64,000 nucleotides of DNA from Brachybacterium sp. SGAir0954 (GTDB lineage: Bacteria > Actinomycetota > Actinomycetes > Actinomycetales > Dermabacteraceae), in the NCBI RefSeq assembly GCF_005490785.1, contig NZ_CP027295.1:2852001-2916000 (forward strand). Reading direction: 5' to 3'. Below are positions 34,873-44,457 of this stretch, piece after piece (positions within the stretch are counted from its first letter, which is position 1; each line of letters begins with the position of its first letter). The translations under genes were made by a program, and so were the position numbers. The notes beneath the pieces were generated by a model. The model did no database searches. It was not told the DNA's origin and worked only from the letters and a program-made list of their open reading frames with translations.

Positions 34873-35360
34873 CAGAAGGCGGCGTCGGCGGAGCCCGCAC
34901 CCTGGTCGTAGGAGCCGGTGGTCTCGTAGCGGGCCACGAGGTCGATCCGGCGCTGGTGGCGCTCCTCGCCGCTGAAGGGCTCCGCGAGGAAGAGGTCGAT
35001 GAGGTGCTCGAGCTCCTCCTCGGAGTGCTGGCGGGCACCCACGGAGACGACGTTCGCGTCGTTGTGCTCGCGGGCGAGGCGCGCGGTGTCCTCGTTCCAC
35101 ACGAGCGCGGCGCGCACGCCCTTGACCTTGTTCGCGGCGATCTGCTCGCCGTTGCCGGAGCCGCCGATCACGACGCCGAGCGAGCCCGGGTCCGCGACGA
35201 CGGCCTCGCCGGCATCGGTGCAGAAGGAGGGGTAGTCGTCCAGCGGGTCGTAGCTGAACGCCCCGTGGTCGACCACGTCGTGGCCCTTCGCGGTGAGGGA
35301 GGCGATGAGCCGGTTCTTCAGCTCGAAGCCGGCGTGATCGGTGCCGATGTGGACGCGCAT
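34872..35360 (-). CDS. rpiB: Ribose-5-phosphate isomerase B
   Basis: A 162-residue RpiB/LacAB-family enzyme: HIGTDHAGFELKNRL opens it, and GVVIGGSGNGEQIAANKVKGVRAALVWNEDTARLAREHNDAN contains the active-site loop. The usual catalytic Cys region reads GGSGNGEQ, the actinobacterial variant that uses Glu/Ser. It interconverts ribose 5-phosphate and ribulose 5-phosphate, the acceptor used by hxlA. The downstream Nei gene is coupled. A GGTGCCTTTC stretch separates it from the DsbA-like gene upstream. Confidence 0.94.
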   Translation of the reverse strand: MRVHIGTDHAGFELKNRLIASLTAKGHDVVDHGAFSYDPLDDYPSFCTDAGEAVVADPGSLGVVIGGSGNGEQIAANKVKGVRAALVWNEDTARLAREHNDANVVSVGARQHSEEELEHLIDLFLAEPFSGEERHQRRIDLVARYETTGSYDQGAGSADAAF

Positions 35361-35394
35361 GGGGGTGGCGGTGCCTTTCGCGGGGTGGGGCGGG

Positions 35395-36003
35395 TCAGTC
35401 GAAGATGGGGCCGACGGTGCGGGTGCGCTTGAGCTCGAAGAAGCCCTCGGTGCGGGTCATCAGCTCGAGGCCGTCGAAGAGCATGCCCGCCTCCTCGCCC
35501 TTGGGGGCGGGCGAGATGACGGGACCGAAGTAGGCGCGGCCGGGGCCGAAGGAGATGACGGGGGTGCCGACCTCGTCGCCCACGAGCTCGATGACGGCCT
35601 TCTGGCGCGAGCGGAGCTCGGGGTCGAAGGACTCGTCGTCGTAGGCGGAGATCAGATCGGCGCCGAGCGAGGTCGCGGCGAGGCCCGCCAGGGCGGCGGC
35701 CCGGCGGTCGCCGTTCCCGCCCACGTGGAACTCGGTGCCGAAGGCCGTGTAGAAGGCGGCGAGGTCCTCCTGCGAGCCCTGCTGCGCGACGGCGAGCGCG
35801 GTGCGGGCGGGGCCCCAGGCGTCGTCCATGGAGCGGCGGTAGCCCTCGGGGAGATCGCGGCCCTCGTTCAGCGCGGCCAGGGACATGATCGAGAAGGTGA
35901 TCTCCACCTCCCTGACCTGCGACGCCTCGATCAGCCAGCGGCTGGTCATCCAGGCCCAGGGGCAGATCGGATCGAAGAACAGCTCGACGGGACGCGCGCT
36001 CAT
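35395..36003 (-). CDS. DsbA-family, mycothiol-dependent nitroreductase Rv2466c-like
   Basis: A 202-residue DsbA-like protein. The motif FFDPICPWAWMTSRWL has CPWA in place of CPWC, so one active-site Cys is absent, as in the Rv2466c group that uses mycothiol. GTPVISFGPGRAYFGPVISPAP is the cis-Pro region. The C-terminus LKRTRTVGPIFD is conserved in the group. GAGAAGGAGCC precedes the ATG. If mycothiol is used, this links to the mshA-like locus at 21233. Confidence 0.86.
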   Translation of the reverse strand: MSARPVELFFDPICPWAWMTSRWLIEASQVREVEITFSIMSLAALNEGRDLPEGYRRSMDDAWGPARTALAVAQQGSQEDLAAFYTAFGTEFHVGGNGDRRAAALAGLAATSLGADLISAYDDESFDPELRSRQKAVIELVGDEVGTPVISFGPGRAYFGPVISPAPKGEEAGMLFDGLELMTRTEGFFELKRTRTVGPIFD

Positions 36004-36094
36004 GGAGGGCTCCTTCTCTCGCGGTGGTGAGCCCCCATTCTGTCACCCCGCAAAAGGCGTTGCGCAGGGGCGTCCGCCGGTGTTGGATTCCCTG

Positions 36095-37867
36095 GTGCCC
36101 CGCCGTGATCGTTCCCCCTCGCCCTCCCGCTCCGCCGCTCCCTCGGTGATGCGGTCGATCGTGCGCGGCCACCGCCGCCGGATCCCCTGGATCATGGCGC
36201 TGTCCTTCGTCGTCGAGGGCGTGGACATGCTCGTCCCCGTGCTCGTCGGCCTCATCATCGACGCCGGCATCGTGCGCGGCGACCTCGTCCTCACGATCGC
36301 GGGCGCCGCCGGCATCTTCGCTATGCGCCTGGTGAGCACATGGGCGTGGACCGTCATGTTCGCCGCCTCGCAGCGCGCCCGCATGTTCGAGCGGCACCGG
36401 CTGCGCGTCGCCGTCACCGGAGCCGTGCTCGACCCGCGCTCCACGCCCGTCCAGCGGCCCTCCGGCGAGGTCCTCTCGATCGCGACCTCCGACGCGGACA
36501 AGGCCTCCGACGTCATGGACATGCTGCCCTGGGCGTTCCCGGCCTCCGCCGTGGTGCTCGTCGCCTGCGGCTGGCTCGCCTGGCTCGATCCGTGGCTCGG
36601 CGTTGCGACGCTCATCGGCATCGTCGTGATGATCATCGTGATCCGGGTGATCTCCCCGATCCTCTCCGCGCGCTACGACGCCCAGCAGTCCAAGGCGGCC
36701 GACGCCGCCGCGACCGCGACGGACCTCGTGCACGGCCTGCGCGTGCTGCAGGGCCTCGGCGTGCAGTCCCGCGCCCGCGCCCAGTACCGCCGCCGCTCGC
36801 GCACCGCGCTCGACGCGGCGCTCGTGAACGCCCGCTTCTCCGGCGTCGCCGGCGGCCTGACGACCCTCGTCACCGCCGGCATGATGGCGGCCGTCGTCAT
36901 CATCGCCTCGCAGCGCACGATCACCGGCGAGATGACCATCGGCACGCTCATCGCCGTGGTGGGCGTGGCCCGCTCGAACATGGGCATGCTGCAGGGCCTC
37001 TCGGGCCTGCCCGTGTGGTGGGCCTCGATGTCCACCTCGGGGCGGCGCGTCCGCGACCTGCTCGCGGACCTCGGCCGCACGATCGACGACCCCGAGCTCA
37101 CTCTGACCGCGCTCCGCGACGCCCATGACGACCGCGGCGAGCAGCGCCGCGGCGAGCGCCGCCCCGGCGTGGGCGGTCTGCGCCTGGAGGGGGTGGACAC
37201 GGGCACCCTGCAGGGCCTGGACCTCGTCGTGCCCGACGGCCGCGTGATCGCCCTCGCGTGCGCCGACGCACGTGACGCGGAGTCCGTCGTGGCCGCCGTG
37301 AGCGGGCGCGGCGCGCACACGGGCGTGCACCTCGGCGAGGTCGAGGTCACCGCCGCCACGCGCTTCACCACCCGCGCGGACATGCTCGTGGAGCCGCACG
37401 TCGTCGACCTCTTCGACGGCACGCTGCGCGAGCAGCTCGCGACCCGGGTGCCGGACGGCTCCGGTCCCGGCTGGGAGGACCGTGCGCTGCACGCGGCGGG
37501 CGCCGACGACCTCCTGCGGATCCTGCCCGACGGCTACGACACCCGCATCCTCGACCGCGGCGCGAACCTCTCCGGCGGCCAGCGCCAGCGGATCGCGCTC
37601 GCCCGCGCCGTCGCGGCGGACGCCCCCGTGCTCGTCCTCCACGACCCCACCACCGCGGTCGACGCGGTCACCGAGCAGCACATCGCCGAGGCGCTCGTCG
37701 CGGCCCGCCACCTCGAGGACCGGGCGACCCTGCTCGTGACCCGTGCGCCCGCGCTGCTGCGCGCGGCCGACGAGGTCGTCTACCTCCGCGACGGCCGCGT
37801 GACCGCCGCCGGCGACCACCAGGACCTCATGGACCGCGACGACTACCGGGAGATGGTGCAGCGATGA
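36095..37867 (+). CDS. ABC exporter half-transporter with a degenerate ATP site
   Basis: A 590-residue half-transporter: six-helix membrane domain (about 25-310), then a nucleotide-binding domain. The Walker A is replaced (IALACADARDAESV, no GxxGxGKS/T), Walker B is VLVLHDPTTAVD with Asp to His and the catalytic Glu to Asp, and the H-loop His is missing (LLVTRAPAL). The signature NLSGGQRQRIALARAV is intact. So it likely donates only a signature to its partner. TTGCGC (36060-36065), 17 bases, TTGGAT (36083-36088) then six bases precede the GTG at 36095, indicating leaderless transcription. ATGA overlap with the next gene. Confidence 0.88.
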   Translation: MPRRDRSPSPSRSAAPSVMRSIVRGHRRRIPWIMALSFVVEGVDMLVPVLVGLIIDAGIVRGDLVLTIAGAAGIFAMRLVSTWAWTVMFAASQRARMFERHRLRVAVTGAVLDPRSTPVQRPSGEVLSIATSDADKASDVMDMLPWAFPASAVVLVACGWLAWLDPWLGVATLIGIVVMIIVIRVISPILSARYDAQQSKAADAAATATDLVHGLRVLQGLGVQSRARAQYRRRSRTALDAALVNARFSGVAGGLTTLVTAGMMAAVVIIASQRTITGEMTIGTLIAVVGVARSNMGMLQGLSGLPVWWASMSTSGRRVRDLLADLGRTIDDPELTLTALRDAHDDRGEQRRGERRPGVGGLRLEGVDTGTLQGLDLVVPDGRVIALACADARDAESVVAAVSGRGAHTGVHLGEVEVTAATRFTTRADMLVEPHVVDLFDGTLREQLATRVPDGSGPGWEDRALHAAGADDLLRILPDGYDTRILDRGANLSGGQRQRIALARAVAADAPVLVLHDPTTAVDAVTEQHIAEALVAARHLEDRATLLVTRAPALLRAADEVVYLRDGRVTAAGDHQDLMDRDDYREMVQR

Positions 37868-39750
37868 CCGCTCAGCGCACGGCCCCCACGGCCCCCACCG
37901 GCCTGGCCGACCTCCGCCTCGTGGACTGGGACGCCTCGACCGACGACGTCCTCGCGGCGGACGCCACCGCCCGCCGCCAGCTCGACGAGCACGCCCAGAT
38001 CCTCCCGATCGCGGACGTCCCCACCGCACTGCGCCACGTGGGCGGTCGCCTCTGGCGCTACCGCTGGATGACGCTCGCGACGCTGCTCGTGGTCACCGCG
38101 GGCGCGATCGCCGCCGCCTGGATGCCGCGCCTGATCGGCGGGGCGGTGGACGTCGTGCAGTCCGGCGAGGGCTCCGCGGCGCTCTGGCGCCAGGGCGGCC
38201 TGATCATGCTCGCGGGCGTGCTGCAGGCGGTCCTCGCCGCGCTCGGCTGGTCGCTCGTGAGCGCGCTCGGCCAGCGGATCCTCGCCGGCATGCGCGAGGA
38301 CGTCATCGACCGCGCCCTGGACCTGCCCGCGCAGACCATGGAGATCACGGGGATCGGCGACGCGCTCTCCCGCGTCGCCGACGACGTCGACGTCACCGCC
38401 CGTGCGGTGAACAACGTCGTCCCGAACCTCATCCAGATGGGCTTCTACGTCGTCGTGACCCTCGTCGGCATGGTCGTGCTCTCGCCGTGGCTGCTGATCC
38501 TCGTCGTGGTCGTCGTGCCGATGTACGTGGGCTCGGCGGTCTGGTACCTGCGCCGCACGGCGCCGATCTACCGCCGGGAGCGGGTCGCCATGGGCGCCCG
38601 CGCCCAGGGCCTGCTCTCCGCGATCCACGGCATCCCCACGGTGCACGCGTACGGCATCGAGAAGCGGGAGACCCGCCACGTCGCGGTGCTCTCCGAGACC
38701 GCCGTGGTGCTCGGCATGCGCGTGATGACCCTCGTGACGAAGCTCGTCAGGGTCATGGTGTGGCCGGAGAACATCGCGATCGCGCTCGTGCTGATCCTCG
38801 GCTACGTCATGGTCAACGTCTCCGGTGCGCCGGTGGGCCTCGTGACCGCGGCGGCGCTGTACCTCATCAGCCTGCTGTGGCCGATGATGAACCTCATCTT
38901 CAGCCTCGACGACGTGCAGTCCGCCGCCGCCTCGCTCACCCGCATGGTGGGCGTCATCGACGCGATCGACCCCGCCTCCTCCCCCGGCGACGAGGTCCCG
39001 GCCGGGGCGGGCATCCGCCTCGAGGGCGTCTCCCACGCCTACGGGACCGATGCCGAGGGCGAGGAGCGCGTGGTGCTGCGCGAGATGGACCTCGACATCG
39101 CCGCGGGCGAGACGATCGCGCTCGTGGGCGCCTCCGGTGCGGGCAAGTCGACGCTCGCCTCGATCATCGCGGGCACCCTCGAGCCGCGCCACGGCCGGGT
39201 GCTCCACGGCGGGGCGGATCTCGCCCATGCCGACCTCGAGTCGGTGCGCGGCCACGCGAGCATCGTCAGCCAGGACGTGCACGTCTTCCGCGGGACCCTC
39301 GCCGATGACCTCCGCCTCGCAAGCCCGGAGGCGAGCGACGAGGAGCTGCGGGAGGCGCTGCGCATCGTCGATGCGGAGGCGTGGGCGCTCGCGCTGCCGA
39401 AGGGTCTGGAGACCGAGGTGGGCGAGAAGGGCGAGCGGCTCACCGCGGAGCAGTCCCAGCAGCTGGCGCTCGCGCGCATCGCACTGCAGGACCCGGCGGT
39501 GCTCGTCCTCGACGAGGCCACGGCCGACGAGGGCTCCTCGGGCGCCCGGGTTCTCGAGCGCGCCGCGCTCGAGGTGGCCCGCGGCCGCACCACCGTGATC
39601 GTCGCCCACCGCCTCTCCCAGGCGGAGCACGCCGATCGGATCCTCGTCATGGCCGACGGCGCCGTCGTCGAGCAGGGCCCCCACCGGGAGCTCGTGAACC
39701 GCGGCGGCGTGTACGCCCGGCTCTGGGCCGCCTGGAGCGGCGAGGACTGA
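37864..39750 (+). CDS. ABC exporter half-transporter with intact Walker A and B
   Basis: A 628-residue half-transporter. The N-terminal ~60 residues are hydrophilic; a six-helix domain follows (to about 360), with VRVMVWPENIAIALVLILGY typical of the exporter. The nucleotide-binding domain has Walker A ALVGASGAGKSTLA, Walker B VLVLDEATADEG with the catalytic Glu, and an H-loop VIVAHRLSQ, but the signature is RLTAEQSQQLALAR instead of LSGGQ. It therefore complements the previous gene: one competent composite site (its Walker motifs, partner's signature) and one dead site. Substrate unknown. Confidence 0.9.
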   Translation: MTAQRTAPTAPTGLADLRLVDWDASTDDVLAADATARRQLDEHAQILPIADVPTALRHVGGRLWRYRWMTLATLLVVTAGAIAAAWMPRLIGGAVDVVQSGEGSAALWRQGGLIMLAGVLQAVLAALGWSLVSALGQRILAGMREDVIDRALDLPAQTMEITGIGDALSRVADDVDVTARAVNNVVPNLIQMGFYVVVTLVGMVVLSPWLLILVVVVVPMYVGSAVWYLRRTAPIYRRERVAMGARAQGLLSAIHGIPTVHAYGIEKRETRHVAVLSETAVVLGMRVMTLVTKLVRVMVWPENIAIALVLILGYVMVNVSGAPVGLVTAAALYLISLLWPMMNLIFSLDDVQSAAASLTRMVGVIDAIDPASSPGDEVPAGAGIRLEGVSHAYGTDAEGEERVVLREMDLDIAAGETIALVGASGAGKSTLASIIAGTLEPRHGRVLHGGADLAHADLESVRGHASIVSQDVHVFRGTLADDLRLASPEASDEELREALRIVDAEAWALALPKGLETEVGEKGERLTAEQSQQLALARIALQDPAVLVLDEATADEGSSGARVLERAALEVARGRTTVIVAHRLSQAEHADRILVMADGAVVEQGPHRELVNRGGVYARLWAAWSGED

Positions 39751-39948
39751 GCCGACGCTCTCCGGTCCCGGGGCGCTCCCACCCCCGGGACCCCGGCGCG
39801 GATCGACGGCGGGTCGCCCGCACCGCGAACGGGGTGGTCGCGGTATGGTCGGCCCATACTCCTTCCCCTTCGCGGGCAGTGAAGCCCCGGCCCCGCGGCC
39901 GGACGGAACGGGGCGCCCGTGGAGGCCGAGCCGGCCGGGAACCCCACC

Positions 39949-40602
39949 ATGTCCACCACATCACGGTGGTCGCCTGGAGACCAGGTGACCTGGACCTACT
40001 ACACCCCTCAGCACCCCACGCGCACCGTCAGGCCGGGCACCGTCGTGCTCGACGACGAGCGCGGCATCGTCGTCTGGATCGCCCCGGGCACCGAGGTGCT
40101 CCTGCCCGTCCTCGAATCCGGGGCGGCCCTGCGCCGCGCCGGCGACGAGGGCATGTTCACCGCGCCGCGGATCCAGTCCAAGCAGCTGTGGACCGGCAAC
40201 GGGATCCTCATGATCGGTCTGCCGGACTCGCCCTACTCGGTCTGGCTGTTCTACAAGGACGACGGCTCGCTCGGCTGCTACTACGTGAACCTCGAGACCC
40301 CCTACGAGCGGACCGAGGAGGGCGTGCGCACGCGCGACCTCGTCCTCGACCTCGTGGTCCTGCCCCGCCGGGACTGGCACTACAAGGACGAGGACGAGCT
40401 CGAGGGCGCCGAGCGCACCGGCTACTTCTCCCCCGAGGAGGTCGAGGAGATCCGCGCGGCGGGACGGCAGGCGGAGGAGCACATCGAGCGCTGGGCGTAT
40501 CCGTTCTCCGCGGGCTACGAGTACTTCTTCCCGGACCCGCGCTGGCCCGTCCCGCGCCTTCCCGCGCACTACACCTGGGACGTGGACCTCACGCGGCGCT
40601 GA
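39949..40602 (+). CDS. DUF402 domain protein
   Basis: A 217-residue protein with a DUF402 core: SVWLFYKDDGSLGCYYVNLETPYERT, RDLVLDLVVLPRRDWHYKDEDELEGA. Such proteins, related to FomD and Ntdp, are metal-dependent phosphohydrolases of nucleoside diphosphates or tri-phosphates; the substrate is unknown. Start at the ATG 39949; a GTG at 39919 in frame is possible. A hairpin after the stop may end transcription. Confidence 0.82.
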   Translation: MSTTSRWSPGDQVTWTYYTPQHPTRTVRPGTVVLDDERGIVVWIAPGTEVLLPVLESGAALRRAGDEGMFTAPRIQSKQLWTGNGILMIGLPDSPYSVWLFYKDDGSLGCYYVNLETPYERTEEGVRTRDLVLDLVVLPRRDWHYKDEDELEGAERTGYFSPEEVEEIRAAGRQAEEHIERWAYPFSAGYEYFFPDPRWPVPRLPAHYTWDVDLTRR

Positions 40603-40613
40603 CCTCCTGGAGG

Positions 40614-40632
40614 GCCCCGCCCGTCACGGGGC
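40614..40632 (+). terminator. Hairpin after the DUF402 gene
   Basis: GCCCCG (40614-40619) and CGGGGC (40627-40632) form a perfect 6-bp stem with a 7-base loop, 12 bases after the stop. No T-run. Confidence 0.45.
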
Positions 40633-40803
40633 GGACGGCGCAACACACCCGCTCCCGGCGCGGGAGGCCGGGGCTCGCGGCGATCCGTTCGCGCGGGAGC
40701 AGATCGCGTCCTCGGCGAGCAGCGCGTCGGCGACGGTCCAGGGTGCCCCTGGCTCGTGATGGTCCGCTCCGGACACCCCGCCGGGCCGATGGCGCCCACC
40801 GCG

Positions 40804-40822
40804 GACGTGACAGCCTCACGTC
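40804..40822. promoter_or_regulatory. Inverted repeat upstream of pepN
   Basis: Perfect 7-base arms GACGTGA (40804-40810) and TCACGTC (40816-40822) with 5 bases between. It lies about 60 bases before the pepN -10 and could be a regulator site; none is identified. Confidence 0.35.
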
Positions 40823-40897
40823 ACAGATCGGCCACCATCAGCCCTCGGCCGCGCGAGCGCGGGAGACCCCGGACACAGCGGTGGCAGGATGGCACCC

Positions 40898-43453
40898 ATG
40901 ACCTCTGAGAACCTCACCCGCGAGGAGGCGCGCCGCCGCGCCTCCTTCCTCTCCACCGCGACCTATGACATCCGACTGGACCTCACCACCGGGCCGGAGA
41001 CCTTCCGCACGGAGACCACGATCGCCTTCACCGCGAGCGCCGCGGAGGAGACCTTCCTCGACCTCATCGCCCGCACCGTCCACGAGATCGAGCTCAACGG
41101 AGAGCTGCTCGAGGACCCCTCCTCCCGCTTCGACGGCGCCCGGGTGAAGCTCCCCGCCGTGCGCGAGGGCGAGAACACCGTGCGGGTCCTCGCCGACGGC
41201 GTCTACATGAACACGGGCGAGGGCCTGCACCGCTTCGTGGACCCGGTCGACGACGAGGTCTACCTGTACACGCAGTTCGAGGTCTCCGACGCGCGCCGCA
41301 TGTTCGCCTGCTTCGAGCAGCCGGACCTCAAGGCCGCCTTCCGTCTCACCGTCACCGCCCCGGACCACTGGCGCGTCATCTCCAACTCCCCCACGCCGGA
41401 GCCGGTCCCGCTCTCCCACCGCGAGAACGTCGCGACCTGGGCCTTCGAGCCCACCGAGACGATCTCCACGTACCTCGTCGCGCTCATCGCGGGGGACTAC
41501 CGCGGCGGTGAGGGCACCGTGACCTCGCGCGACGGCCGCACCATCCCGATGGGCGTCTACGCCCGCGCCTCGCTCGCCGAGCACGTCGACGCCGAGTACG
41601 TCATCGACATGACCCGCCGCGGCCTCGAGTTCTACGAGGACGCCTTCGACCAGGACTTCCCGTTCCGCAAGTACGACCAGATCTTCGTCCCGGAGTACAA
41701 CATGGGTGCGATGGAGAACCCGGGCGCCGTCACCTTCGTGGAGTCCTACGTGTTCCGCTCCGAGGTCTCCGACGCGATCCGTGAGCGCCGCGACCTCACG
41801 ATCCTCCACGAGCTCGCCCACATGTGGTTCGGCGACCTCGTGACGATGCGCTGGTGGGACGACCTCTGGCTGAACGAGTCCTTCGCCGAGTACGCCTCGA
41901 CCCTCGCGAGCGCCGAGGCGACCCGCTGGACGGACTCCTGGACCACCTTCGCGAGCTCCGAGAAGGCCTGGGCCTACCGGCAGGACCAGCTGCCCTCGAC
42001 CCACCCGATCGTCGCGGACATGGTGGACCTCGAGGCGGTCGAGACGAACTTCGACGGCATCACCTACGCGAAGGGCGCCTCCGTGCTGCGTCAGCTCGTC
42101 GCCTACGTCGGCAAGGACTCCTTCTTCGAGGGTCTGCGCGCCTACTTCGCGAAGCACGCCTGGGGCAACACCGAGCTGAAGGACCTGCTCGTCGAGCTCG
42201 AGGCGACGAGCGGCCGCGACCTCGGCGCCTGGACCCGGCAGTGGCTGCAGACCGCCGGGGTCAACACGCTGCGCCCCGTCGTCGAGCGCGACGCCCAGGG
42301 CGCCGTGACCCGCTTCGCGATCGCCCAGGAGGCCGCGGAGGAGCACCCGACGCTGCGCGCGCACCGCCTGCGCGTGGGCGGCTTCTCCCTCCAGGACGGG
42401 CGCCTCGTGCGCACCGAGCAGGTCGAGCTCGACGTGGACGGCCCGCTCACCGAGGTGCCGCAGCTGGTCGGGAGGCGCGCGGACCTCTGGTTGGTCAACG
42501 ACGACGACCTCGCCTACGCGAAGATCCGTCTCGACGACGCCTCCCTCGCCCTCGCGACCGAGCACCTGCGCGACCTCGAGGACCCCCTCGCCCGCACGCT
42601 GCTGTGGTCCGCCGCGTGGGACATGGTGCGCGACGCCGAGCTGCCCAGCCGCCGCTTCCAGGAGCTCGTGCTCGCGAACCTCACCGGGGAGGATTCCTCG
42701 AGCGTGGTGCGCACCCTGCTCCAGCAGCTCGAGTCCGTGGCCGGTCCCTTCGCCGCGGAGTCCGAGCGGGCCGCCCGCTCCGCGGGCGCCGCGAGCGCCG
42801 TGTGGGAGCTCGCCGAGGCCGCCGAGGCCGGCTCCGACACCCAGCTGCAGCTCGTGGAGACCTTCGCCCGCCTCGCCTCCACCGAGGAGCATCGCGAGGT
42901 GCTCGCGGGCCTGCTCGACGGCTCCCGCACGCTCCCCGGCCGCACGATCGACACCGACCTGCGCTGGAAGCTCGTCATCGGCCTCGCGGCGCTCGGCGGG
43001 ATCGACGCCGCCGGGATCGACGCGGTGCTCGCGGACGACGACACGCAGTCCGGCCGGAAGTCCGCCCTCACGGCGCACGCCGCACTGCCGACCTCCGAGG
43101 CCAAGGCCGACGCCTGGCGGCGCACCGTCGAGCGTGACGAGCTCGCCAACGAGTCCGTCACCGCGGTCGTCATGGGGCTGCGCCGCGTCGTCGACCCGGC
43201 CCTGCTCGCCCCCTACGAGCGCGCGTACTTCTCGATGATCGACGGGGTCTGGGCCGACCGGTCGAGCGAGATCGCCAACCGGCTCGTCCAGGGCTACTTC
43301 CCCTCGACCTTCGGCGGGCAGTCCGTGCTCGACGACGCCGACGCCTGGCTCGCGGACCACGAGGACGCCCCCTTCGGGCTGCGCCGCGTGATCATCGAGG
43401 GCCGGGACACGGTGGCCCGCCAGCTGCGGGTGCGCGAGGCGGATCACGCCTGA
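40898..43453 (+). CDS. pepN: Aminopeptidase N (M1 metallopeptidase)
   Basis: An 851-residue M1 aminopeptidase. Exopeptidase motif YNMGAMENPGAVTF (GAMEN), zinc motif LTILHELAHMWFGDLVT (HELAH-x18-E with Glu in LWLNESFAEYAS), and the catalytic Tyr region TYAKGASVLRQLVAYVG are all present. The C-terminal half is the ERAP1-like helical domain (LQQLESVAGPFAAESER...). It trims N-terminal residues from peptides. I chose the ATG at 40898, since CAGGAT ends seven bases before it and no ribosome site exists; the ATG at 40889 is inside that hexamer. Full length for actinobacterial PepN. Confidence 0.96.
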   Translation: MTSENLTREEARRRASFLSTATYDIRLDLTTGPETFRTETTIAFTASAAEETFLDLIARTVHEIELNGELLEDPSSRFDGARVKLPAVREGENTVRVLADGVYMNTGEGLHRFVDPVDDEVYLYTQFEVSDARRMFACFEQPDLKAAFRLTVTAPDHWRVISNSPTPEPVPLSHRENVATWAFEPTETISTYLVALIAGDYRGGEGTVTSRDGRTIPMGVYARASLAEHVDAEYVIDMTRRGLEFYEDAFDQDFPFRKYDQIFVPEYNMGAMENPGAVTFVESYVFRSEVSDAIRERRDLTILHELAHMWFGDLVTMRWWDDLWLNESFAEYASTLASAEATRWTDSWTTFASSEKAWAYRQDQLPSTHPIVADMVDLEAVETNFDGITYAKGASVLRQLVAYVGKDSFFEGLRAYFAKHAWGNTELKDLLVELEATSGRDLGAWTRQWLQTAGVNTLRPVVERDAQGAVTRFAIAQEAAEEHPTLRAHRLRVGGFSLQDGRLVRTEQVELDVDGPLTEVPQLVGRRADLWLVNDDDLAYAKIRLDDASLALATEHLRDLEDPLARTLLWSAAWDMVRDAELPSRRFQELVLANLTGEDSSSVVRTLLQQLESVAGPFAAESERAARSAGAASAVWELAEAAEAGSDTQLQLVETFARLASTEEHREVLAGLLDGSRTLPGRTIDTDLRWKLVIGLAALGGIDAAGIDAVLADDDTQSGRKSALTAHAALPTSEAKADAWRRTVERDELANESVTAVVMGLRRVVDPALLAPYERAYFSMIDGVWADRSSEIANRLVQGYFPSTFGGQSVLDDADAWLADHEDAPFGLRRVIIEGRDTVARQLRVREADHA

Positions 43454-43499
43454 GGACGCCCTGGACGACGGTCGGCGTGGGCATGGATAGAGTCGCGGC

Positions 43500-44444
43500 A
43501 TGGACGATCGCGCACTCCCGGACCTGTCCGCGCCGGCCTCCCCGGACGCCGCGCTGACCCTTCTGGACTCCGCCTGGGGCTGGCTCCTGAGCTCAGGCCT
43601 GACTATCGTCGTCATCCTCGTGGCGGCGACGGTGATCAGCGCCGTCACGGGCTGGCTCATCCGGCGCTTCTTCCGCACGATGAGCCAGTCCTCCGCACGG
43701 CTGTCCACCGTCGCGGGCTCGATGACGAAGCGGGACTCCCGGCAGGCGAAGGCCGCCCGCTCCCGGCGGGAGCAGCGCACGGAGACGCTCTCGAGCGTCG
43801 CCCGGAACGTCTCACGACTCGTCATCTGGGCGATCGCCTCGGTGATGATCCTCAGCGAGATCGGCGTGAACGTCGCGCCCGTCATCGCCTCCCTCGGCGT
43901 CGTGGGCCTCGCCGCCGGCATCGGCGCGCAGACCCTCATCAAGGACGTCGTCGCCGGCATCGTCATGCTCTTCGAGGACCTCGTCGCCGTGGGCGACACC
44001 GTGGACCTCGAGTACGCGACCGGCACCGTCGAGGGCATCAACCTCCGGGTCACCCAGGTGCGCTCCCTCGACGGCACCCTGTGGACCGTGCGCAACGGCG
44101 AGATCATCCGGATCGGCAACTTCACCCAGGGCTACTCCAACGCCGTCGCCCTGTTCGACATCGACACCGAGGCGGAACACGCCACCGTGACCGATCTGCT
44201 GCAGGGCGTGACCGACGAGTTCGTCGCGGATCCGGCCTGGTCGGACCGCGTCACCGGCGACCCCGCAGTGAGCGGCATCCTCGGCGTGGACGGCTCGCGC
44301 GTGCAGCGCCGGATCGTCGTGCCCGTCGAGGCCGGTGCCCAGTGGGACGCCGAGCAGGAGCTGCGCCGGCGCGTGCGCGCCGCCTTCCACGAGGCGGGGG
44401 TCGCCTTCGCGCAGCCCCGCTTCTCCGACACCCTCCCGAAGTGA
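43500..44444 (+). CDS. MscS-family mechanosensitive channel
   Basis: A 314-residue channel. Helix 1 is [21 protein letters not shown]; a basic linker; helix 2 [22 protein letters not shown]; and the pore helix [46 protein letters not shown], the MscS hallmark. The beta domain follows ([28 protein letters not shown]). It releases solutes upon osmotic downshift. TAGAGT ends six bases before the ATG, with no ribosome site (leaderless). Followed 13 bases later by the globin gene. Confidence 0.92.
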   Translation: MDDRALPDLSAPASPDAALTLLDSAWGWLLSSGLTIVVILVAATVISAVTGWLIRRFFRTMSQSSARLSTVAGSMTKRDSRQAKAARSRREQRTETLSSVARNVSRLVIWAIASVMILSEIGVNVAPVIASLGVVGLAAGIGAQTLIKDVVAGIVMLFEDLVAVGDTVDLEYATGTVEGINLRVTQVRSLDGTLWTVRNGEIIRIGNFTQGYSNAVALFDIDTEAEHATVTDLLQGVTDEFVADPAWSDRVTGDPAVSGILGVDGSRVQRRIVVPVEAGAQWDAEQELRRRVRAAFHEAGVAFAQPRFSDTLPK

Positions 44445-44457
44445 GAGCATCCCGGTC

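Noticed and set aside
35318..38029. Long minus-strand frame opposite the ABC exporter
   Set aside because: Its product is low-complexity His/Gly/Arg; rpiB and the DsbA-like gene are in different frames with real motifs.
39842..39860. TATGG...CCATA palindrome upstream of the DUF402 gene
   Set aside because: Too short to separate from chance; no start codon at the distance expected for a leaderless promoter.
40838..44125. Long minus-strand frame opposite pepN and mscS
   Set aside because: Antisense shadow in GC-rich DNA; both plus-strand genes have complete family motifs.
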